From Semisulcospira habei (lineage: Eukaryota; Mollusca; Gastropoda; Semisulcospiridae): DNA of 64,000 nt. Position numbers and translations under genes: made by a program. Positions 9,201 to 21,200 of this stretch are shown piece after piece. The first letter of the stretch is position 1, and the number at the start of each line of letters is the position of its first letter. The stretch spans positions 124,211,922-124,275,921 of the forward strand of contig BTPG01000007.1 of NCBI GenBank assembly GCA_036245525.1. Reading direction: 5' to 3'. The notes under the pieces were generated by a model. That model made no database searches. It worked only from the letters and a program-made list of their open reading frames with translations, and had not been told where the DNA came from.

Positions 9201-12200
9201 TTCCATACACCCCTCCCCACCACCACCAAAATCCTGAAGCATCCTGACAACCCCAACAAAATTTATGAAAAGAAGTGTTGTCCACGGACGTTGATGGTGG
9301 GCGGATCCAAAAGCGTGACATCCTCCACAGAGACCCATGATAATGTCTTCAACATGGGGGAAATGTGTACTACCTCTCATGAATCTTTAAGAACTTCACC
9401 AGCGCTTCATCACCATTAGTCTTCAAAATCTGGGAAGAAAAGGCTTTTTAAGTTTTTATGTGATAAACACCAGGAAAAGATTATTAAAAACGCTAGAATG
9501 TTTACACTTAATCAAAATTCGTGATTTGGATAAAGGTAAGGTCAATGCAAAGTAAACATATGTGAAAAACGTTCTTTTTTGTGTTACATAGTAACAACAT
9601 AACATGCTACATCATCTTCAGGTAACTGCATTACATGCGACTCGTGAAAAGTGTAATGCAGTTACGCATGTTAGATTTTTATGAAGTAACATGCTTTTAC
9701 CCAGATTTTGCAACTTGAAAACAGCTTAAACGATAAGGTTTCACTGATAAACGCCCCCCAAAAGGTATCTAAAGCATTATTCTTCGTGAAAACAAGCAGT
9801 TCTGTGCACTGCGTAACATGCGACACCAGCATAGTCAATGCATCGCGTCATTTAAACTAGGTATTTCTCTACAATCACAAAATAAAACATGCAGATAACC
9901 ATGTAAAATAGTAGATAGGAGAATAATATGAACAGTTCCGCTTACCTTTTCTTCCAATGATGTCGTATATCCCAGGATTTGGTACCATTTCACGTTCACC
10001 ACCTCAAGTCTCACTTTGTGCGTAACTGTGTAACCGCGTGTTGCATTTGTGACACGTCACACTTTATTGTTGTGTACACACTTCCATATATGGAAACCTT
10101 GGGCGAAACGTCATCAAATCATGTGCTGATATGTACCCTTGTTGTGGATGAAGGCTTCCCGCTCAGCAGACGACGGTTTCGTCATTGTTTCATTTTGAAA
10201 AATACAGCGTAACTGTGTAACATCTGCGACACCATAACTTAGAAGCCGGTCATCTCTTTATTCTGTGCATATACATTCAATGTGTGTAGTTGTATAACTT
10301 TAGTTTTTTAATATGTTAGTGATTTTCGTGGCTTTGTTTGTTCTGTGACCAGCAAGAATGACTTGTAGTTTATTTTGTATGTCTGGAGACGTGTGACGCC
10401 GCTTGTTACGCAGTTACGCTCTTTGAAAACGAAAAATTTTACAAAATCCCTTTACAGAAATAAAAGATTTCAGAAATATCAAAGAAAAACAACAACAGTT
10501 TCATAACACTGTGCGGTTAAAAGGTTAATTTACGTAACAGAAACCTCTCAAGTAGCCACCAAAGTTGCCTCCTTTCGGCGTTCCTGTTTTGCGCAGCCAT
10601 TTTGAGTTGAATTTCGCTCTTTTTTCGTTCATAGTTAATAGTAGACTTAACTTTTAACAGTTTCTTTGCTTGACCTGCTTAATCAACATCTGTATAATCC
10701 CAGCAATGGTTCTGAGTGCAGTTGGTCGTTTCTTTTGGATGAGAAATGCTGTTAAGTGAGAGCCCCCTAAAAAGTCATCATCAGTGTGGAATGACTCGTA
10801 TATATATCTTATTTCTAAAATCTCTTTGTTAATTCAGTGATGGAAAGGCACAACCACCCAAGAAACATGGATACAAATTGGTCAGCAAGAGACGGTAGAT
10901 CCTCATGAGCCCCGCAACTGTGGGAGTTCATGAGAATCTGGCATTGTTCATGAGAAGCTATGACTAATGTAGATGGGTTGTGTTCACATTTTCACAGCAG
11001 TGAAAGTTTATATAATTCACCATAAAAGCCCACACACAGTTAGAATGGAGAAATAAGTTTAAATACGGTTTACTGAATGTTTGGTTTTTTTTTTTACAGA
11101 AAAGTTGATTGCATAAAAGAGGAGAATCGAACTGTGACCATCTACAGAGTTGTTGAAGAATGTTGCCCAGGCTACATCAAAAGTGGGGACGGAAAATGTG
11201 TGGGTGAGTACAATTATTGACGATATGTTCAGATTGGTCTTGTTTATTTGCTGGTAATCCCATTATTTTCTAAATCGTAACCCTTTGGGTGTTGGTAGCA
11301 GTTTTAGTCATGATGATTCCTTGCATGAATCATCGCAATTAACTCATTCAGCCCGGCGCACGTATTTCCCAAATTTTGGAGGCATCATCTAATGACTATG
11401 CACCTGTTGCAAGAGATGGATTGACCATGGTAATTCAAGGGTGGTACCAGATCAGTGCCAAGCTAATCTGGCACTACCCTTGAATTGTCATGGTTGACCC
11501 ATCTCCTGCTGTAGTGTGTCAGGGCTGAATGGGTTAAAACTGCTACCGACATCCAAAGGGGTAAACGTAGGTCCTGTCTAATGATTCACATTTGATTTAT
11601 ACTAATTTACAGTTCGGCCTCATTATTGGTCAGAAACTGCTATTATGACAATGTGCATATGACTCTGTCTCCCATTGTGAGCAAAAGGTCTTCGGGATGA
11701 CTTCAGGATTAGCTGACCTGCGCACAGCTGAATGTACATGGGTGACGGTCTTCAGTCCTGGAGACTGATTCCGCTTTCAGAATCCCAGAAAGCTGAAGTT
11801 CAGCTTTTTGGTTCAGAGAGAGAATATTCTCTAGCCAGCCTGTTTCATCTGTGAGAGACATACATTTTCATGAACAGGTGCTCATGAGAATGTATCATTG
11901 TAACTATGTCTCTTGCTGGCCGTGGATTATGGGGCATAGTCAGTCTGTGGAACCATAATTATTCAATCATTTGAATTTTTCGCACTGACACCCATGAATG
12001 TGATACTGATTTGATAGTCATCCTTGCGTTGTCTGAGGTTGTTTAACCCATATCATACTGAGGCTAAAAGCTTCAAATTTGTACACTGCCATATATATAT
12101 ATGTATATAATATATGTAAGCTACGTTATAGTACTTACAGATAAGGATATAGACCAATGGCTTTAGTTCAAGGGTGGTGCCAGAATAGCTTGGCGCCTAG

Positions 12201-15200
12201 AGGCGCCAAGCTATTCTGGCACTACCCTTGAACTATTTTCGTCAAAGGTATTTCACTCACTGGTGTATTCAGAATGATAAGGGATAACCCACTTGAGCAT
12301 GCAGGAGGTACTGACACACTTGATCCCATCTTTGGCTGTAGCGGTTTCTGCAGGAGTCGTGACGACAAAAACTGCTACCAACACAAAAGGGTTGATAATG
12401 GCCTGGTGGCAAGTTGAATGGTTATTTTGTGCATTAACCCCTTGACTACCAGCACACACAAGTTGTCTTTGAAGCAGTGTGGAATATCTCACCTCATGAC
12501 CCCATTCAGCCTGGAAGCACAATGTGTAGCAACAGCAAAGGACACCATAAGCCCCTGCTAGGACCGCTAGGATGAAGAGGATTATGTGGTGAAATTGGGG
12601 TTCTTTTGCCACTTGTATTTGTGGGGGTGCAAGTCTTTTGAATTAATTTAAGATTGAACAGTTTCTTATAAGTGTTTTTTCCGATCGAGAATAATTTTGA
12701 CAGTAGCAAGTGTTGCCCCTCCGCCCCCCCCCCCCCCTCCTGCCCCCCCCCCCCCCCCTAGCCACCCTCCCTGATATGTATATATTTTTTTACAATTTGT
12801 TTATTTATTTTTTTATTTTATTATTATTATTTTTTTTTTTTTTGGGGGGGGGAGTGGGTGGCAGTGGTGAATAGGCCCTTATGCATTCCACCCCACCCAC
12901 CACATTTCGGCCCATGTTTGATTATGGTAAGCGTCATCAGGTTTTAGGGTTTAGGACCTTGGTTCACTTGCACACCTGTAGTTGGGTGGTGTTTGCATTT
13001 TGTGATAGAGAAGTGGTTAATTCTGAACTTTGTGGATGATTCCTCCATGAATTTGCAAGTGTTGTGTGAAATGAAAACAGAAATATTTCACATGCACTGA
13101 AGTTAATAGTCGGGTGGAGGTTTGCACATAAAGTAGCGCTTAGTAGCAGCAGGCTTTCAAAGCTCCAGCTTCCATCCCTACGGCGGCGCCTTGAGCATCT
13201 ATATGTGCACCTTGGAGACACCGTACCATACCATACCATAATAATGTTACAATGAATGTGACTGATTTGTTCATACAGTAATAATTTATTCATAAATACA
13301 CTGATTACTATAATGCATGCAGTCTCAATATTCATGAGGTAATGGAGCATGATATCATTCAAACAACTTTTGGGTTGGCAACGATACGTTTGTTTGTTTG
13401 TTTGTTTGTTTGTTTGTTTCCCTGTTTTTTACACTCTTTGACAGTTTGGAACTTAGATGTTTCTATTCAGATTTTGCTTGCTTAAGCTTCACTAAAGATT
13501 TGAATGATTGTCTCTTGTGGGTTACATATACTTCCATGGAAAAGGCTTTTTCATTACCGTATTTTCCCCGCTGATTCTGGTCCTTATCTGTGCCAGAACT
13601 GATTGTTCAAGTTACAATAAATGAATGAGATCAGCAGTCATACAAACTATTGCTCCTCTTTACTTCAGATTTGCAAAGCAGATGGAGTGGTAGAAAAAAT
13701 GGAATATTTTGGCACAATTATACTTTTTGACACTGAATGATGCTTTTTTCATACTCCTATGCATATGTAAATGTACTTTTTTTGTTGTTGCGGATGATGT
13801 ACAAAGTGGTGCTGTAAGATGGTGATGGTCTGTGCGGCCCCAGAAAGCTCACATAAAGATCTACTAGTATAGACTCGCATTTTATGCAAAGCATGTTGTA
13901 CAGGTATTAGAAAATGGTTTATCAGTATGGCTAAAAGATAGTGCCTGAATGTCTTGGCTCCTTAGGGACCAAGATACTCTTGCAGGCGCACGGAGCGATA
14001 CAGAGGTTTACTCCGTATCCATCTGAACTTCAGGGAGTCGGCTACAAATGAATTTGACTAACCCTTTGGCTGTCAGTAGTGGTTTTTGTCACGATGATTC
14101 CTGCAGGAATCATCGTGACAAAAACCGCTACTGACAGCCAAAGGGTTAAGTTGTGCAGAACATTGATAATAACATGGAGCTGTTTAGTTCATTGTGAATT
14201 CTGCTTTTCTCCAAGATGCTGAGATGCTGGGTATTTTACAAGATCTCTTGTTTCTTTCCTCCATCACATGCTCAGCAATGTCGCAAACAGGCCCCAGACC
14301 TGGGCCCAGTAGACCAGGGGCCAGTAAATCCGCAGTGGGCCCCATGGTAACACAAGAACCGCCAGATTCTGATTCTTCAGCTGTGGAAAGGGAAACTCAC
14401 GTTCGCAGCAACAATTTTAATCAAAATGATGGTAGATCCAAAGGTATCAGTTGGGAGAATGCTTGTTTAACCTCCTTGTGTGTGCGGTCACCGGTACTGT
14501 ACATTGTACATGTGGCAGAGTGCACAAGGGGGTTAATTTCGGTGGTTTGCTGTAGGTGGAGTGCCATTCATCTTTTTGTTTTGCCTGACTAGTTACTAGT
14601 ATAATTTTTGTTGTCTTTACTAATCCAGTGAATACATTTCACTCACACTTTTGCAGCTTCTCTGTTGTGGTTAGCTTTCACTCAGCGATTTTTATCCTGA
14701 GTGGATGTGCACTGGTGCTTTTTATCTGTTTGTTCAATCGGTTCTGCTTTTTGTTTGTTTGTTGGTTGTTTGTTTGTTTGGTTTGGTTTTTTGTTTGTTC
14801 ATGCCTTTTTGATTTTCCAAGATGCTTATGTTGTATAGGAAAGGGGCTTGTTCTTAAGGCCCTGGGGGACTTGGGTGGGGTTAGGTATTTTTTAGTTCCC
14901 AGGGTCACCCTGGTCAGCCCCACAGGGTGGGTTTTTCTCTCTATTCTGGGGCATGTGTTTCTGTCTACCCTTTGTCCATTCACCTGTATTTGCCTTTTTA
15001 AAACTCTCCCTACTGTCTGCACTGCCTGTAGCTCTTGATATTGGATGTGTGTTGCTAAATGGTCTTAGCTTTATTTAGGCCCCATGTGTTAGGTTTATTT
15101 AATGTATTTGACCGGCTGGCGACATACATTCAATGTTCTGTTTAGTTTTTTTCACAAGCAGTGCAGGCACGTCCTGAGAAAGCCTTGTTGCTGTCGGGAC

Positions 15201-18200
15201 GTTAAGCAATGTACAATCATAATCATTGTTCTTAAGTCTGGGCCATTCATTGTTTGCTACATTTTACTTACACTTTACAGCATTTAACTCATAAACTCCC
15301 ATAACTAAATGACTTTTGTTCGATAGAATGGAAGTCATTTAGTTCTGAGAGTTTAAGAGTTAAGTTTTTTGCACCTGACTAATAGTAATACTAAATTGTA
15401 CCATTAAAATTAAAACCCTTTTCTGACACATCCCATGTACTGGTAATTTTGTCAATATCAAAAATGCCATTAAAATGAATCTAGACAGCTTGTGTATTTC
15501 CTTCGCATGCTGTTCACCTCCCAGTGGTAGATTTGTATCTCTAATAAGTTTTCATTAGAATATCAAGACCTGGTGAACAAAAGGTTTATGGGTTAAACGG
15601 GTGGGAGGGGGTAGACATGTGTCAAGACTCTTATCAACTCATCAAACAAATGTGGGGCTGGGGTTTCAGAACTTCCCACAAAGGGACAGTGTCGTAGCAT
15701 TTTAAAAACTCGGAAAGAGGAGGGAGTGGGGGGGGGGGGGGGGGTCATCAACACACACACAACCCTCCTGCCCCCACCCCCTCCACACACACACACACGC
15801 ACTGTTAACTAGTTTAAGTATGTGGGAATAGAGAACATAGTTGGAGCTTTGTATTTCAAAGATCTTATATATAGATACATTGGTATATATAGAATCTTTG
15901 TATGTATCTGATTTTCCCTGGTATCTACACTCCCATTTAACAAATGACATTATCATATTCATGTACATATTTTACTTACATGTAATAGCTTGCTTTATCT
16001 CAGTACACTTTGTTTTCAGCTGCCCCTATATGTTGTACATTTTTTGTTCGCACTTTACATTTGAAGCCATATTTTATTAATTGTTTCTTGGTGTTGTTGG
16101 TTTATTGTTTTGTTTTTTTCCCGTTGTTTTTATGGTTAGTGTCATTATCTTGTTTACTGTATTGATTTTTGGTGTTTGTGTGCACAGTACTGTTGTTTGT
16201 TGTATCTGTAGTTTTAGCGGTTTCGTGATTTTGAAAAATTATTTCACACTGTACTAGGTACAGTGATGAACAAGAGTTTGTCCTTCAGCAAGATTCTAGA
16301 ATTCTTTTTTGTATATGTCTAGTGTCTTCTGTAATACCAGACATTGTTCGGAAATCAGTAGTAGGTAGGAATTGCATATTTCATTGATAACAGTAGGTTA
16401 ACAGCTGGTCCAAACATGTGATATTGCATGTTTGTCCAGGTTTTTAATCGACTGTTATCGTTGAAACACGTGTAGTTTTTACCAATTTTTACATGTGCAA
16501 TTCTCTCATCTGAAGACACTTTTTCTTGAAAGCAAGGTGGTTTCTGAGGACAGGTTTTGCTGTACCAGTAGTACTGGTAGAAATTCTGTAGCATCACCTA
16601 CACTGCCTTTTGCTGTTCTTGATTTGTACTGTATTGATTAGGCACGGAGTCTCACTATTTCTCATTTCACCTATTTAGTGCCAAAAAATGTAAACACCAC
16701 CCATCTGCATGATGTATAATCCCTCATGAGCCCATGCAGTTGCAGGGACTCATGAGGATCTATGCCTCTTGTTGACACGAGTTTGAGTCGATGTTCCTGG
16801 GACAGCTTGGGTTGTGTGGTGTTCAATTAACGAAGATTGCAGAACACAGTCTCCTTCAACTGGCACTGAACGGGTTAAGTATTTGTGTGTGCATGTGCTT
16901 TGTGCTAGAGGCATGCATTTATTTCATTATCATGCATTATGAATGAGACAATATTGGATTTGCTAAAATAATAATCATGCCGCATGATATTGAACAGGAA
17001 GTTGCTTAGATGTTTGGTTCATTGTTTGTTTGGGGGTTTTTTGTTGTTGTTTTTTTTCCCCATGATTATATTGTTATTTTTAGGTCCCATTATCGGTCCT
17101 TGACACACTTAAACATATCCAGCGAGAAGTGGTTTTTCAGATATAATATGAGCACTTAAATGATGCCATTAATTAAGTATCATGGTGAATGAGCTTCAAG
17201 AGACATAAATCATCTTGAGACACAAATCCTCATGAGCCCCCGCAGTCATAGGGTCCCAGGAAGGTTTATATCTTTTGTTAGTTCCGTTTTCCTTGTGCCT
17301 ATCTCTAGTCACATTTACATTGTGTTTCATTGATTGAAGTAGTTTCAGATAAGCAATTCGTGATCGCTGGCCTTCAGATGCAGGAAGTATTGAACGTTTA
17401 ACCCATTTAGCCACGACATACTGCAGCAGGAGATAGATCAATCATGATAATTCAAGGGTAGTGCCAGATTAGCTTGGCACCTGATGGCACCAAGCTGATA
17501 TGGCACTGCCCTTGAATTACAATTGTCGATTCATCTCCTCCAGCTACATTAAAGTCGTCAAGTTACACCTTCAAAATTCGGGAAAGAAGCAGTGAGGTTC
17601 AGTGATATTTCTTTTCAGTCATCGTCGGATAAGATATGGTTTTGACAGATAACTGTGGAAGGAAGTTGTGCAGGATTAATGACTGTTCATTTACCTGAAG
17701 CTGACTTTTATATTATAATGTGTGGTGTCTTTTGTATTCACCTATGAAATGCTACACCAGGAGATGAGTCAACCTTTATAGTTCAAGGGTAGTGCCTGAT
17801 TAGCTTGGCATCTTTCCACATGTCTAATCATGCATTGCCCTTGAACTGTCAAGATTAATCTGTCTCTGCAAATGCCATATGTAATGAGCACAAATAAATC
17901 AGCTTTATGGCCCATCCTTTTTTATCTGCCTAACAAAGGCGAAAGACAGTTTTATTTTTGTGAAAAGTAAGATTTTCATTGTATTACATTGGAAATGTTG
18001 CTTTTCGCAAAAATGAACTTGTTTCTTTAGCCTTCACAGGGCAGGTATCATCCATGTCAGACATGCTCCAACTCTGCTTTCAAATCACTGCTCAAGACCT
18101 ATCTGTTTTCTTATTCTATGCATTGTCAGTGCATTAGCAATCATTGGCAGTAACTGTTCGTTTGATATGTATCACTTTAGTTTTTGTAACATTTATTGTA

Positions 18201-21200
18201 GTGTTTTCTTTCTTGTACTTTTTGTTCTGTGATTTTTTATCTTGTAAAGTGCTTAGAGCGCCATTCATTTTGAGGTTAAGCGCTATATAAATGTACATTA
18301 TTATTATTATTATTAATAGGCAGTTTCCCTGGCAAGTACTATAATTCACACCTGTAGGTATACTGCGGGCTTTGAAGGCTAAACGATTCTGTTAAATCTT
18401 TTGTTGTGTGTCTGTCTCCAGGTGACAAAAATACAGCAGAAAGCAGACTTGGTGATTATGATACCAACGATGATGATGATGGAAAATTCTTCCTTGGTCT
18501 GTCTCACGGGGCGTACGCGGGAATCGTGTGTGGAATTCTCTTCCTTGCTTGTGTGGCACTGTTGACAGCACTTCATTATCGCAAACGGTAAATACAGCAA
18601 GAAACAGAGCTTGTTTCAGTTTCCTCTTTTTGGCTCAGGTGTGAAGCAAAAGTGAGTATGTTTTGGGCCAGTGGTCGTGCGTCCGTTCCGCCGTCGTCCG
18701 TGGTAAACGTTGACATGTTCGCAGAGACTATTCAAGCCGCAGTCTTCAAACGTGGCCCCATGGATACTTTGTGGCAAGACCTTTCTAAACATACCAATTT
18801 GAGTGACCTCTCACAAAGGTCAAGGGCACAGGGGATCAGGAAATATGTCAAAAATAGCTATATTTTGACATAATTTATTTTTTCTCAAATACTATTCACA
18901 ACTTCAAACCCAAACTTGGTACAAAGGTACCTGATGGTAAGACCTTTCTATGCATACTAATTTGGTTGATCCCTCAGAAAGGTCAAGGGTCACAAAAGCT
19001 CAGGAAATAGGTGAAAAATAGCCATATTTTTACAAAAGATGTTTTTTTCTCAAATACTGTTCACAACTTCAAACCCAAACTTGCTACAGAGATACCTGAG
19101 GGTAAGACCTATCAATGCATACTAATTTGGATGACCCCTTGGAGAGGTCATGGGTCACAAGGGCTTAGGAAATAGGTCTAAAATAGCCATATTTTGACAA
19201 AAGATGCTTTTTCTCAAATACTATTCACAACTTTAAACCCAAACTTGCTACAGAGATACCTGATGAGAAGACCTTTCTATGCACACTAATTTGGCTGATC
19301 CCTCAGAAAGATCAATGGTCATGAAAGCTCAGGAAATCGGTAAAAAATAGCCGTATTTTGACAAAAGATGTTTTTCTCAACTACTATTCACAACTTCTAA
19401 CCCAAACTTGCTACAGAGATACCTGATGGTAAGACCTATCTATGCATACTAATTTGGATGACCCCTCGGAAAGTCAAGGGTCACGAGTCTGGCAAATGTG
19501 TGTAAAATGACATTGTTTCCTCAAAATCCATACCGATGGCATTACTATGTGGAATATATCCTTTAGCTTACCAATTTCAGCCTAAGAGCCCTTTGTGTGT
19601 ACCCACACGACAAGGGCCGCAACTCTGGGGTGTTGTAACCAAGTACCTGGGTAGTCTCCCCTCCCTCCATCCGGTCACTTGAGCAGTGAGTTACGACCAG
19701 TCTTACCCTTAGCTCGCTGTGAGTATGGTTCACCGGCTTCAGCCTCCAACCGTTCCATTGGGATTACGTTTGGATACTACCCTACGTGGCAAGTTCTACT
19801 ACTGGTTATGAAGATGGCGAGGTAAGGCCTCGGGTTACGCCTACGGAGTCCGTCTGTTAAAACAGACGGCGGTGGCAGCGCAACCTGTGGAAATAGACGA
19901 ATTTAAATAAACAGACCGGGGAGCAACCTTCGGTTAAGGTAGTGAGTAGGTTCATGGGGCCGGTCGTTAGTGGCCCCGTGCGGTCGCTCTTATGGTTGTG
20001 CTTTGTGTTGCAGTACGCAGTTACGCACTTGTCGGAAGTGTAAAGGCTTCCAGTGGCCGACGGACTCACATGACCTGTGTCTTTCTTGCACCGGCTGCAC
20101 CTCTTCCCGCACCTGTGGCGAGTGCGCCCCGTGGAAGGAGCGCAAGTGGTCCCAGCTGTGGAGGTTTTATCGGTGCAGATGGCCTGCGGAGCAGACTAGA
20201 GGAGCTACCAGGCCTTCGGCGAGCCACCGGGCAGCACGAGACCCTCTGGCTGCCTCTACACCGCCAAGCCCCACTCCTACGAGCGACGGCAGACCCACTC
20301 CCTGTAGTTGGCCCTCACATAGCGATGGCTGGGATGGCCTGCGTAGTCTCAGATGGTCCTCCAGCAGGGATGACCAAGACTTTATCGACCGTCTCACGTG
20401 GCCCTCAAGTTGGGATGGCCGAGACGCAGACCACACCGAAGAGGACAGCCCACGAGTCAAGACGTCAGATCCAGCCTTCGGCCATGCCAGCACCCGCCGC
20501 TCCCCTCGGTCTGAGGCTAGCTCAGGACGCCACAGGCGCAGGGATAACTACAGTCCGTCGTCGGCTCGTCGGTCACTACACTCCCAGGCAGCCGGATCCC
20601 ACACATGTTCGCGGACAAGCTCACGTGCTCAAGGACGTCACCCGTCTCGGAGCCGGTCACCTAGTTCCCGGAGCAGATCGTATGCAGACCGACAGCCAGA
20701 CTCTCCTCGATGATGCTCGAGGTCCCTGGCGCGATTTCCGCCCGCGATGGAGCCTAGCAGGACCCGGCGCTCCGTTCTTGACCTCCGAGCAAAGCAGGCT
20801 CGCTCTACCACAGGTACCGGGCACACAGAGCAGCCCCAACACCTCCCTTCTGCTCGGTCCTCCCCGGCCCATCGATCTCTACACAGGCGCACAACACCTT
20901 CCTGGGACAGGCGCTATATGACCCCGCCGGACAGGCTACTGACGGGGGGCGATGTTTTCTGTCCGGACTCGCCAGATGCATCGACTTACGACACAGACGC
21001 CCTCAGTCTTCACCCAGAGGACTCGGCGTCAACCCTGTTGGTTCCGGACTCCTTTCCTGACCCCTGCAACCATCCCACTTCCAACATGGCAGGAGAGGCA
21101 CCCTTGTCTTCTGCGACCACCCCGGCCTTAGATGAGGCAGCATGGATCATCTCCACCATTTTTCCGTTGGACACGTGTCCGCCGTCGCGGCCACTCAAGA

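Larger units (their letters stand above)
8175..10797. mobile_element. 2.6-kb TIR element with an iterated GTAACTG motif
   Basis: The ends are inverted: GAGTCATTCCACACT at 8175 and AGTGTGGAATGACTC ending at 10797. The match extends over about 34 bp with few mismatches. GTAT flanks both sides (8171-8174, 10798-10801). Inside is a roughly 375-bp direct duplication (8361-8730 and 8736-9107) and many copies of a GTAACTGNGTTAC-like motif next to GCGACACC. No transposase is recognised; open frames are under 100 codons. The whole element sits in host intron 2. Confidence 0.75.

Noticed and set aside
9147..10212. Two frames inside the 2.6-kb TIR element as transposase pieces
   Set aside because: No catalytic triad, zinc finger or other transposase motif could be read.
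14678..15022. Minus-strand protein conserved in three places (MQTVGRVLKRQIQ; also 46475-46759 and 46879-47139)
   Set aside because: It recurs only because it lies in the 365-bp repeat; the frame has different ends in each copy and no domain.
18690..19497. Tandem array considered as a CRISPR-like array
   Set aside because: Whole 164-bp units repeat with no short repeat/unique spacer pattern, and the DNA is eukaryotic.
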